Assembly (NCBI GenBank): GCA_023245565.1
Contig: JAHFKB010000009.1
Coordinates: 5,915-32,747, forward strand
Direction of reading: 5' to 3'
Source: an archaeon
GTDB taxonomy: Archaea > Nanobdellota > Nanobdellia > SCGC-AAA011-G17 > GW2011-AR18
DNA length: 26,833 nucleotides
Below, one piece after another: positions 9,010 to 15,043 of the stretch (its first letter is position 1; each line of letters begins with the position of its first letter). Under the pieces are notes generated by a model. That model ran no database searches. It saw only the letters and a list, made by a program, of their open reading frames with translations, and was not told where the DNA came from. A program made the position numbers and the translations under genes.

Positions 9010-9128
9010 AGAATTATTTTAAAATAGCTTTAATATAAATGTTATCTTATATATTAATCAAATACGAAAGTTTTAAAATACTTAATTAACACATTATATT
9101 AGTTTAATGGGCCCGTAGCGCAGTCTGG

Positions 9129-9150
9129 ATAGTTTTCAAAGCTAAGGCAA
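9129..9150 (+). other. tRNA-Arg(TCT) intron 1 (D-loop, position 19/20)
   Basis: A 22-nt intron that fits a full BHB motif. Exon GTCT pairs with intron AGGC as the central helix. The two 3-nt bulges are GG^A and AA^A. An inner TAG/CTA helix lies in the intron, and the D-stem GCGC/GCGC with one A-T pair forms the outer helix. Direct ATAG repeats flank it, so borders could slide by up to 4 nt on sequence alone; the BHB fold fixes this choice. Confidence 0.7.
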
Positions 9151-9158
9151 ATAGCGCA

Positions 9159-9189
9159 TTATGTCATAAGGCATTATGATATACGCAAG
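9159..9189 (+). other. tRNA-Arg(TCT) intron 2 (position 26/27)
   Basis: A 31-nt intron with a strong internal hairpin: a 10-bp helix including one G-U pair, 9160-9169 against 9174-9183, closed by a GGCA loop. Bulges CA^T and AG^T flank a central helix with three G-C pairs (GCG/CGC) and one A-A mismatch, so the BHB is relaxed. Removal gives A at tRNA position 26. Confidence 0.6.
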
Positions 9190-9200
9190 TCTGCCTTCTA

Positions 9201-9213
9201 GCATATGGAAGTT
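9201..9213 (+). other. tRNA-Arg(TCT) intron 3 (canonical 37/38)
   Basis: A 13-nt intron at the standard archaeal site. Exon CTTC pairs with intron GAAG as the central helix, with bulges TA^G and TT^A and the anticodon stem as the outer helix. The inner helix is almost absent because the intron is so short. Confidence 0.8.
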
Positions 9214-9306
9214 AGCAGAGGGTCGTGAGTTCAAATCTCATCGGGCCCGCCATTCTATTAATGGAATTTATAAGGTTTCAAAATAACTTTCATAAACAAA
9301 TAAAAC

Positions 9307-9313
9307 TTATAAA
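9307..9313 (+). promoter_or_regulatory. Box A (TATA) promoter, leaderless start
   Basis: TTATAAA is centred 25 nt before the ATG at 9335, predicting a leaderless transcript for the 158-aa gene. Confidence 0.45.
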
Positions 9314-9334
9314 CTTTTATACTTATTTTCATTC

Positions 9335-9811
9335 ATGTATACAGATGAAGATATAAGAAATGCATTAAAAAATTATCGTAATAGAACTGATAAAGTTACA
9401 AAAGTTTTAGAGTTAGTAAATCTAAATTCTATGGGAATTAATACAATTGTCCATGTTAGTAAAGATTTTCAATTAGTAGATAAAATAATTCAAGAAGATA
9501 GAGGAGAAGCAGTTGTTAGTACTATTGAAAAAAAAGTTAATACTTATCGTGAATTATTATTAGGTAAAAGCGAAGATAAAGATAGATATTTAATAAATAT
9601 TTTAGCAGGCACACCTCTTGAGCTTCAAAATGATCCATTTGTTTTTGTTTATTATGGCAAAGAAGTATATGACTATGTAAATGCAAATTCTAGAGTTGAA
9701 AAAAAATATAAGAGGATAGAAATTAGGCGCACACTTAAAGATATTAGATTTCATTTTATTAATGAACATGATGTTAATTCTATTGGTCAAGCTAAATTAA
9801 AATCAGCATAA
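9335..9811 (+). CDS. Hypothetical protein, 158 aa
   Basis: I do not recognise this protein. It is soluble (no signal peptide or membrane helix), charged and predicted mixed alpha/beta. An N-terminal helical part (about residues 4-30, DEDIRNALKNYRNR) is followed by a middle strand-helix region and a C-terminal part rich in Arg, Lys and aromatic residues (VEKKYKRIEIRRTLKDIRFHF, about 121-141), which could bind nucleic acid. It lies alone between two tRNA-Arg genes on the same strand and has its own box A about 25 nt upstream. Codon use matches its neighbours. The opposite-strand frame at 9602-9790 is not convincing. Confidence 0.6.
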   Translation: MYTDEDIRNALKNYRNRTDKVTKVLELVNLNSMGINTIVHVSKDFQLVDKIIQEDRGEAVVSTIEKKVNTYRELLLGKSEDKDRYLINILAGTPLELQNDPFVFVYYGKEVYDYVNANSRVEKKYKRIEIRRTLKDIRFHFINEHDVNSIGQAKLKSA

Positions 9812-9862
9812 TTATAAATTTAAAGGTTAAATTTAAAACTATAATGATTTCATTAAATTTAT

Positions 9863-9949
9863 GGGCTCGTGATGTAATGGACAGCATTAACGGCTTCGGA
9901 TATTTATAGAAGATACCGTTGCGTGGGGGTTCAAATCCCTCCGGGCTCA
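9863..9949 (+). tRNA. tRNA-Arg(TCG) with one intron
   Basis: Acceptor GGGCTCG (9863-9869) pairs with CGGGCTC (9942-9948) with two wobble pairs. D-arm ATGT/GCAT. Anticodon stem AACGG (9889-9893) pairs with CCGTT (9916-9920). T-arm GGGGG-TTCAAAT-CCCTC. The loop reads C-T-TCG-G then A, so the anticodon is TCG at 9896-9898. A 15-nt insert at 9900-9914 splits the loop at 37/38. Discriminator A at 9949; CCA is not encoded, unlike the neighbouring tRNA-Arg(TCT). Confidence 0.9.
9900..9914 (+). other. tRNA-Arg(TCG) intron (37/38)
   Basis: A 15-nt intron. Exon CTTC pairs with intron GAAG, with bulges GG^A and AT^A, exactly the same central helix as intron 3 of tRNA-Arg(TCT). Confidence 0.8.
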
Positions 9950-9954
9950 TTATT

Positions 9955-10563
9955 TTAATTATGTTTCAAACTTCTTTTAATAATTCCAGAAGCAGTTTTT
10001 ATTGCTAAATAAGTTCCAGAAACAATTACTACAGGAATAAATCCCATAATTGCAGCACTAGCTCCAGCTGTTGCAAGTAAAGCAGTATCATTATCTGTCA
10101 AAAATGTAACAACTTTATGCATTACAGAAGGTGGAGTCTTAGATGAATCCATTTCTAAAACAATTTTTCCATTTTTAAAAATTTTTATCCAATGATTTTC
10201 TTCACTAACTAAAACAGCACTTGAATTTTTAATATGAGTTGTAATTCCTGTTGCTGCAGCATGTTTTGTTCCATATCCAGGTAATGCTTTTGATTTTAAA
10301 ATTCTAGCACCAAATGCAATTAATTTTCCATCTTCTCCAATTAAAAAAGCCCCGTCTAATTCTGCTAATTTTAAAATTAATTCTTTAGCACCTTTATCAA
10401 AAATACTACTTCCAGTAACTTGCGGATATAAAAGTTCATATAAACCTCTAAAATTTTTTTCTTGTGAAACAACAAATAAGGCTCCAAGTTTTCTTTTTGA
10501 AATTTCTTTTCCAGTTTCTAATAAAAAATTATAAACATCTTCTTTTTTAGAATATTTTCTCAT
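9955..10563 (-). CDS. Diadenylate cyclase (DisA_N/DAC) domain membrane protein
   Basis: A 202-aa protein with a DAC domain (about residues 25-135), the fold that joins two ATP into cyclic di-AMP. The first motif is clear: ELDGAFLIGEDGKLIAFGA with DGA at 70-72. The second, normally G-T-R-H-R, reads GTKHAAATGIT (98-108), so the first Arg is Lys and the second is Ala. Activity is therefore uncertain. The C-terminus carries a hydrophobic stretch (about 160-187, Ala/Ile/Val-rich) that looks like one or two membrane helices, unlike bacterial CdaA, where the helices are N-terminal. The gene ends 5 nt from tRNA-Arg(TCG) on the opposite strand. Possible role in osmotic or potassium signalling, as for c-di-AMP elsewhere; this is inference. 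Confidence 0.8.
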   Translation of the reverse strand: MRKYSKKEDVYNFLLETGKEISKRKLGALFVVSQEKNFRGLYELLYPQVTGSSIFDKGAKELILKLAELDGAFLIGEDGKLIAFGARILKSKALPGYGTKHAAATGITTHIKNSSAVLVSEENHWIKIFKNGKIVLEMDSSKTPPSVMHKVVTFLTDNDTALLATAGASAAIMGFIPVVIVSGTYLAIKTASGIIKRSLKHN

Positions 10564-10695
10564 AATTTATATATGTTTATATATCTAATATATAAATGTT
10601 TTCTAAATTTTTCCAAAAGTTTTTCAAAAAATAAAAATATTTAATCACATTCTTTGATAAATTTTCTAAATACTATAATAAACTTCAATAATAAA

Positions 10696-10704
10696 TTATA
10701 TAAA
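10696..10704 (+). promoter_or_regulatory. Box A (TATA) promoter of tRNA-Cys
   Basis: TTATATAAA is centred about 27 nt before the first base of the mature tRNA at 10727, the usual archaeal spacing, and lies in an otherwise gene-free 163-nt gap. Confidence 0.6.
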
Positions 10705-10726
10705 CTCTATTTTAGTTTTCTTTATT

Positions 10727-10814
10727 GCGTAGGTGGCCCAACGGTAAGGCAGTTGCCTGCAGTTTATCATAAACAGAGAGCAACAGATTGGGGGTTCAAA
10801 TCCCTCCCTACGCT
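10727..10814 (+). tRNA. tRNA-Cys(GCA) with one intron
   Basis: Acceptor GCGTAGG (10727-10733) pairs perfectly with CCTACGC (10807-10813). D-arm GCC/GGC. Anticodon stem GTTGC (10752-10756) pairs with GCAAC (10780-10784). T-arm GGGGG-TTCAAAT-CCCTC. The loop is C-T-GCA-G then A, anticodon GCA at 10759-10761. A 16-nt insert (10763-10778) interrupts it at 37/38. Discriminator T (10814), usual for tRNA-Cys; no encoded CCA. Confidence 0.9.
10763..10778 (+). other. tRNA-Cys intron (37/38)
   Basis: A 16-nt intron. Exon CTG pairs with intron CAG with a C-A mismatch completing the 4-nt central helix, so the BHB is relaxed. An alternative internal hairpin GTTTA/TAAAC competes with it. Confidence 0.65.
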
Positions 10815-10873
10815 TTATACTTCTTAAAGAAAGAATTATTAGAGAAAACACATTAGTTTATGAAAAATAAATT

Positions 10874-11458
10874 TTAAGAAATTACATTTAATCTAGAAGT
10901 TGGATGAGTGTATTTGTTAGATCTACTAGCATCTTTTGGTGGTTTATTAGGCGGATCTAAGTAATATAATTCTACTTTTCCACAAGGTAAATTTCTTCTA
11001 TGCAAAGTTTTACATGGTTCTTCGTGAAGTTTATATCTTTTTTTCTCACTTAAATCTTCACTTAATATTCCACCATAAAAATAACGTCCGCTAATTTTAG
11101 GATTTTTCCAAGCAACAACAGCTAAAAAACCAGGAATGTTATAACCTTTCTCATGCGCTTCTTCAAAATGTGCAAGATCATTATGTAATATTTGAGTAAA
11201 TTGTCCTGGCAAATATTCTTCATGAGGGTATTCATTCGGAAGTCTAAGAGAAAGAGGCAAATTTCTTTTACTTACAGGATGCACAATTTCTCCAAGATGA
11301 AAAACAGTATTATTACTACCCCTATTTATTACTAGTTTTTGATTTAAAGAACCACCATAAAGATGGTTATAAGCACCATCTATATTTTCAAGAATAACTT
11401 CATTATTGCAAGCAGCAACCACAATTCTTAATCCATCTTTAAATAATTTTTCTTCCAT
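10874..11458 (-). CDS. Hypothetical protein, 194 aa
   Basis: I do not recognise this protein. It has no signal peptide or membrane helix. It contains several His and acidic residues (LHRRNLPCGKVELYYLDPPN near 152-171; LHNDLAHFEEAHEKGY near 90-105) that could bind metal, and a Pro/Lys/Ser-rich, probably disordered C-terminus (PPNKPPKDASRSNKYTHPTS, about 169-188). It is a single gene, transcribed toward tRNA-Cys on the opposite strand. The upstream 168-nt gap (11459-11626) separates it from the alkyltransferase gene and holds no clear feature. Confidence 0.6.
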   Translation of the reverse strand: MEEKLFKDGLRIVVAACNNEVILENIDGAYNHLYGGSLNQKLVINRGSNNTVFHLGEIVHPVSKRNLPLSLRLPNEYPHEEYLPGQFTQILHNDLAHFEEAHEKGYNIPGFLAVVAWKNPKISGRYFYGGILSEDLSEKKRYKLHEEPCKTLHRRNLPCGKVELYYLDPPNKPPKDASRSNKYTHPTSRLNVIS

Positions 11459-11626
11459 TTATTATCCTTTAATTGTTCTTTAGAATTAACATACTATTTT
11501 GAGAAATATCTCAATACATTTAGTATATCTATACTTTCTCCGGAACAAAATCTTTTGTCAAAATTAGTAATATATAAAGCTTGCTATAAATTTTTTTAAA
11601 AATAATAATACTAAAAAACACATATT

Positions 11627-11923
11627 TTAAAATCTAAACAATAATTCCTCAAAATCTACAACTTTTCCATTTTTAACTTTCACACCCTCTTTCTCTAGCA
11701 ATCTCTGTTTAGCCTTTAATCCATTAGCAAATCCATGTAATTTTCCTTTAGAATTAATAACTCTATGGCATGGAACTTTAGGAGCATAAGGGTTTTTATT
11801 CAAAGCATTTCCTACAGCCCTATAAGCTTTAGTTCCTAATGCTTCAGCAATTAATTTATAAGTACTTATTTTACCTTTAGGTATTTTACTACATAAATTC
11901 CAAACTCTTTCATTAAAACTCAT
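11627..11923 (-). CDS. ogt: Methylated-DNA-protein-cysteine methyltransferase (MGMT/Ogt), minimal form
   Basis: A 98-aa protein equal to the C-terminal catalytic domain of O6-alkylguanine-DNA alkyltransferase, which removes alkyl groups from guanine by transferring them to its own cysteine. The acceptor motif PCHRV is at residues 51-55 with Cys52 present, so it is not an alkyltransferase-like (ATL) protein, where Trp replaces Cys. The helix-turn-helix lead-in IPKGKISTYKLIA and Arg in KAYRAVGNAL (recognition helix and arginine finger) are present. The N-terminal domain of longer Ogt proteins is absent, as is common for minimal bacterial and archaeal forms. Monocistronic in appearance. Confidence 0.93.
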   Translation of the reverse strand: MSFNERVWNLCSKIPKGKISTYKLIAEALGTKAYRAVGNALNKNPYAPKVPCHRVINSKGKLHGFANGLKAKQRLLEKEGVKVKNGKVVDFEELLFRF

Positions 11924-11967
11924 AAAATAATAAAATTAAAGAAATATAAAAAACTTTGGAACTAAAT

Positions 11968-12663
11968 TTATTCTATTCTAACTTTAGCTTCTAAATTTTT
12001 TGCGACTAGCGCCTCCGGCGCAACCCCAACCAAACGACCATCGGAAACATCAAGACTGCTGCCATAAGCATTGGACCTGCCGCTCAACCACCAGACACAC
12101 CAAAGCCGCATTATTGGTTTTTCTTGAGCTGAAGGCAAATATAAACTCATATTTTTATTATAATTAAATTGACCTTCTGCTTTTGCCATTGCAAAAGTTT
12201 TAGCTGCATATTCTTTTAATAAATTAGGATCTCTTGCTAAAACCTTCCATATTGGATTTTCATTAACTTGTTTTTGTGTTAAAGATTTACCATTATGTTT
12301 TTCAAATTCATCAGCTTTGAATTCATCACCATTTAATCTTTTATAATCATCATTTGTTAATATTAAACCATCATTTAATAATTTACTTTCTGGATTTAAT
12401 CTTCTTAAATGATCTGAATCTAGAACTATTTTTACTCTTCCATCAGGATGTCTTACAACTGCATCACCTGTATAAAAATAATTTAACCAATAAGCTTGTT
12501 TTAAATCTTCATTTTTATAATCTGCTACTTGTAAACGTCTTTCCATTAAACCTTTAACAGACATAGGTATTCTACCTTGTTTTATTAATTCAGGCATTTG
12601 ATCTATAGTTTTACCATAAAATTCCACATATGGAACTACTTTTTCGTTTAATTTTAAAGTCAT
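11968..12663 (-). CDS. Candidate diversity-generating retroelement target protein with C-type-lectin-like C-terminus
   Basis: A 231-aa protein. Residues 1-180 use the normal AT-rich codons and form a mixed alpha/beta N-terminal region (VPYVEFYGKTIDQMPELI, YFYTGDAVVRHPDGRVKIVLDSDHLR). Residues 185-221 switch abruptly to GC-rich codons (CGG, GGC, GCG, CCG) and read like the variable CLec-fold end of DGR targets: a Trp/aromatic-rich stretch from Leu187, then GRSNAYG, then DGRLVGVAPEAL. No stop codon interrupts it. A 10-aa AT-rich tail follows. I chose the ATG at 12663; an ATG at 12747 would put 72 nt of overlap on the upstream gene. The start is 11 nt after the stop of a secreted surface protein, so the two are probably co-transcribed. 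The protein itself has no signal peptide. No reverse transcriptase or template repeat is in the window. Confidence 0.7.
   Translation of the reverse strand: MTLKLNEKVVPYVEFYGKTIDQMPELIKQGRIPMSVKGLMERRLQVADYKNEDLKQAYWLNYFYTGDAVVRHPDGRVKIVLDSDHLRRLNPESKLLNDGLILTNDDYKRLNGDEFKADEFEKHNGKSLTQKQVNENPIWKVLARDPNLLKEYAAKTFAMAKAEGQFNYNKNMSLYLPSAQEKPIMRLWCVWWLSGRSNAYGSSLDVSDGRLVGVAPEALVAKNLEAKVRIE
12000..12113 (-). repeat. Putative DGR variable region (VR), GC-rich and A-poor
   Basis: In 12001-12110, 64 of 110 bases are G or C (58%), against roughly a quarter in the flanks. On the coding strand only 12 of 110 are A, in a genome where A is the commonest coding-strand base. It ends at the 3' part of the target gene in a G/C-rich block with a perfect inverted repeat (12009-12021), resembling the 3' GC-rich and hairpin elements that direct mutagenic homing. 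Borders are estimated from composition only. Confidence 0.6.
12009..12021 (-). repeat. Perfect 5-bp inverted repeat with 3-nt loop in the VR 3' end
   Basis: GCGCC and GGCGC flank a 3-nt loop (GGA on the coding strand). It could form a hairpin or cruciform next to the proposed initiation site of mutagenic homing. It is coding sequence as well (ALA-PRO-GLU-ALA). Confidence 0.5.
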
Positions 12664-12674
12664 TTTCTTAAATT

Positions 12675-14357
12675 TTATCTTGATCTGAATAACCAAACCA
12701 AGCAACCAATTATTAATAAAACTAACAAAACATTTATTAAAATCCAAACTGAAGTAGGAATTCCTAATTCTTTTGCATTAAAATTATCAAATAAAGATTT
12801 TTCTGAAAATACAGTATTACCTGTAAATACAGGTTGTTGTTGACTATTAGTAGATATACTAGATGTAGTTTCACTTGTAATAATTTTTTGAGGAGTAGTA
12901 AGTGTTTGAGTAGTTGTTCCACCACATCCTTGAACACTTAATTGAGTTATAGCTAAACTTTCTTCTCCACTATATCTTGCTCTAAGACTAATAGGATAAG
13001 ATCCATCTCTAGTATTTGATGGAACATTAAATCCAAAGCTCACAGTTCTATCATTTTCATCTTGATCTTCATTTATTTCAAAAGATTGAGAAGATTGACT
13101 TAATCCCAATTGAGTACTAAAAGCTTCAAATACAACATCTTCATCATTATCTCCAATATTTGTTAATAATGCAGTTCCTATAACTCTATCACCACAATTT
13201 ACTATTGAAGGAGCTAATGTAGCATTACTAATTTTAATTTCATGATCTGGAACTTCTAAATCTAAATCAACTTCTTCTAATTTACATCTTAAATCATCAT
13301 CGTCATCAAAAACTTTGATAAATAATTTAACATCATCTTTTTTCACATCACTAAGTTGCATTTTAAATTTAAAATTTTTTGTATCATCATCATTAATATT
13401 TTTTGTAGTTGAAAAACTATCTATCTTTTTATCTGAATCAACATTATACAATAATGCTTCTAACCTAATATCAATATTATCATTACCTTTATTTTCAACA
13501 TCTAGATCAACATTTACATCTTCACCAGGTGCAAAATTATCATTATTATCAGGATTATTAACATCTAAACTTATATCACTACTTTTAGCTCCAGGTAAGC
13601 AAGCTAAAGGTTTAACATTTAATTTAAATGGCACTTCAACTTTGCTTATTTCATTACTCTCTAATCTTAAAACTCCACTAACTGTAGAAACATCAAAACC
13701 AGAATCAACATCAAAATTAAATAATATATTAGCTGATTGTCCAGGTGCTAAAGAATTTATAATTCCAGGATTTGTTATAGTAATAACATCATTATCATTA
13801 TCTTCTAATTTACTAAACACACCAATTGCCCTCAAATTAGTAATTGGACCAGGTCCAGAATTTGTTATACTTAAAGTTAATTGATTTTCACTTTCACCAG
13901 ATTCTAAATCAACACTTAATGAGTTGCTCACATCAACACCATTTAATTTTAAAATATAAGGATTTAATAAAGTAAACCCATAAGTTTTTGAATCAATATT
14001 AGTTCCATTACTTTTATCTACAGCTGTTAATGTTGCAGTATAACTTCCAGGAACACCAGCAGGAACTAAATAAGATAACGTTATAGTTTTAGTTTCTCCA
14101 CCAAGTAATGTTTCATCTTTTAATAAGTCATTTACATCTAATTTATTATTATTTAAATCTTTAGGATCAGTTGTTGTTATATTAATATTTAAACCTGAAT
14201 TTCCAGTATTTGTTAAATTAACATTGAAATTAAGAGTACTTCCAGGTAAAACTGCACTTGGACTTATTGAATTTACTAGCATAGTTAAATTACCAGCAGC
14301 ATTTACACTAAATGATAATAACATTACAAAAAATAACATTAAGATTAACTTTTTCAT
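12675..14357 (-). CDS. Secreted surface protein with Ig-like (CARDB/NEW3-type) repeats and C-terminal anchor
   Basis: A 560-aa protein with a signal peptide (KKLILMLFFVMLLSFSVNAA, residues 2-21). At least four Ig-like beta units follow, each with the N-x-G signature of CARDB/NEW3 domains: LTNTGNSGL, ITNSGPGPI, VENKGNDNI and LTNIGDNDE. The middle is very acidic (a run of five Asp near 350). A Thr/Ser/Gln-rich linker (about 478-512) leads to a C-terminal hydrophobic helix (about 536-557) ending in RSR. This tripartite end fits either a membrane anchor or an archaeosortase sorting signal; an archaeosortase gene lies 700 bp away. The start has a GGGGGT Shine-Dalgarno-like sequence about 7 nt upstream. 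Likely a cell-envelope or adhesion protein; co-transcribed with the DGR-target candidate. Confidence 0.82.
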   Translation of the reverse strand: MKKLILMLFFVMLLSFSVNAAGNLTMLVNSISPSAVLPGSTLNFNVNLTNTGNSGLNINITTTDPKDLNNNKLDVNDLLKDETLLGGETKTITLSYLVPAGVPGSYTATLTAVDKSNGTNIDSKTYGFTLLNPYILKLNGVDVSNSLSVDLESGESENQLTLSITNSGPGPITNLRAIGVFSKLEDNDNDVITITNPGIINSLAPGQSANILFNFDVDSGFDVSTVSGVLRLESNEISKVEVPFKLNVKPLACLPGAKSSDISLDVNNPDNNDNFAPGEDVNVDLDVENKGNDNIDIRLEALLYNVDSDKKIDSFSTTKNINDDDTKNFKFKMQLSDVKKDDVKLFIKVFDDDDDLRCKLEEVDLDLEVPDHEIKISNATLAPSIVNCGDRVIGTALLTNIGDNDEDVVFEAFSTQLGLSQSSQSFEINEDQDENDRTVSFGFNVPSNTRDGSYPISLRARYSGEESLAITQLSVQGCGGTTTQTLTTPQKIITSETTSSISTNSQQQPVFTGNTVFSEKSLFDNFNAKELGIPTSVWILINVLLVLLIIGCLVWLFRSR

Positions 14358-14370
14358 ATCATGACCCCCA
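14358..14370 (-). promoter_or_regulatory. GGGGGT ribosome-binding-like site of the surface protein gene
   Basis: On the minus strand GGGGGT lies about 7 nt before the ATG at 14357. It is one G-U pair away from the GGAGGT used by L12. The same GGGGGT precedes the 68-aa gene starting at 26616. Confidence 0.4.
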
Positions 14371-14432
14371 TAAGTGTTGCTATTCTCAAGTTATAACTGT
14401 TATTTAAACTTTTTGGGTGGAAAAAATAATAA

Positions 14433-14972
14433 TTAGAAGCTTATTTTTAAAAATCTTAAAACAAAAATGCTTAGTAAATAACCAATTAAAGCCCCACCAA
14501 TAACATCACTTAGGTAATGAACACCTAAATAAATTCTAGAAAATAAAACTAATACAGCAAATCCTAACCATATCCATTTTATTTTAGGATAAAACTTATC
14601 TATTAATAACAAAGGAGCAAATACTCCAGCTGCATGCCCGCTTGGAAATGCATAACTACTAATATTTTCTAAAGTATTAACTAAAGGTCTTGGTCTAGCT
14701 ATTAAAATTTTTAGTAAATATACAATTCCTAAAGTAAGTATAATAGTTAACCACAATGCAGGAATATACTTTCTTCCTTTTTTATCAAAAACCAATAATA
14801 AAGTACTAAATAAAAAAACAAAAAAAGCAGAACCAATTAAAGAAATATACTGCATAATTGGATTTAAAAAATAAATTCTATGTCCAACAACAAAGTTAAC
14901 AATCTGTTTATCAAAAAATATACCAACAATTAGAAATAATAACAAAACACCAATTATCCAATCTTTTCTCAT
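14433..14972 (-). CDS. PAP2-family membrane phosphatase
   Basis: A 179-aa integral membrane protein with about five helices carrying the three PAP2 active-site motifs: KILIARPRP (88-96), PSGH (110-113) and SRIYLGVHYLSD (145-156). The His of motif 2 and motif 3 and the Arg residues that hold phosphate are present. Such enzymes dephosphorylate lipid phosphates, for example polyprenyl diphosphate carriers used in glycosylation, or phosphatidic acid. Its neighbours, a surface protein and an archaeosortase, favour a role in recycling a polyprenyl carrier for envelope building; this is inference. Transcribed divergently from the archaeosortase with a 71-nt gap. Confidence 0.92.
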   Translation of the reverse strand: MRKDWIIGVLLLFLIVGIFFDKQIVNFVVGHRIYFLNPIMQYISLIGSAFFVFLFSTLLLVFDKKGRKYIPALWLTIILTLGIVYLLKILIARPRPLVNTLENISSYAFPSGHAAGVFAPLLLIDKFYPKIKWIWLGFAVLVLFSRIYLGVHYLSDVIGGALIGYLLSIFVLRFLKISF

Positions 14973-15014
14973 AATAATTTTTAGATTTATAGATATAAAA
15001 ACATAACGAAACTG

Positions 15015-15023
15015 TTTTATACC
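15015..15023 (+). promoter_or_regulatory. Box A (TATA) promoter of the archaeosortase gene
   Basis: TTTTATACC is centred 25 nt before the ATG at 15044, predicting a leaderless transcript. Confidence 0.4.
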
Positions 15024-15043
15024 AAATTACATAGAATTAATAA

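Larger units (their letters stand above)
9109..9252 (+). tRNA. tRNA-Arg(TCT) with three introns and encoded CCA
   Basis: Acceptor strands GGGCCCG (9109-9115) and CGGGCCC (9242-9248) pair perfectly. The T-arm is GTGAG-TTCAAAT-CTCAT (9225-9241). The anticodon arm is TCTGC (9190-9194), loop C-T-TCT-A and A (9195-9200 and 9214), and GCAGA (9215-9219), so the anticodon is TCT at 9197-9199. A continuous cloverleaf is impossible without removing three inserts: 9129-9150 in the D-loop (position 19/20), 9159-9189 between D-arm and anticodon arm (26/27), and 9201-9213 at the canonical 37/38 site. Removing all three leaves a 78-nt tRNA with D-stem GCGC/GCGC, discriminator G and genomic CCA (9250-9252). 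The outer arms and anticodon are certain; the exact borders of intron 2 are less so. Confidence 0.85.

Noticed and set aside
9109..9252. tRNA pseudogene
   Set aside because: Acceptor, T-arm and anticodon arm pair perfectly, the anticodon is sensible, CCA is encoded, and all inserts can be removed as BHB-type introns.
12354..12557. Plus-strand frame of 67 aa inside the DGR-target gene
   Set aside because: Leu/His/Asn low-complexity shadow; no promoter.
12664..12747. Longer N-terminus for the DGR-target candidate, starting at 12747
   Set aside because: It would overlap the end of the surface protein gene by 72 nt; the internal ATG at 12663 follows that gene by 11 nt and begins a normal-looking soluble domain.
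13315..13884. 189-aa open frame on the plus strand inside the surface protein gene
   Set aside because: Ser/Leu-rich translation of the reverse of Asp/Asn-rich codons; it is a shadow of the acidic Ig repeats.
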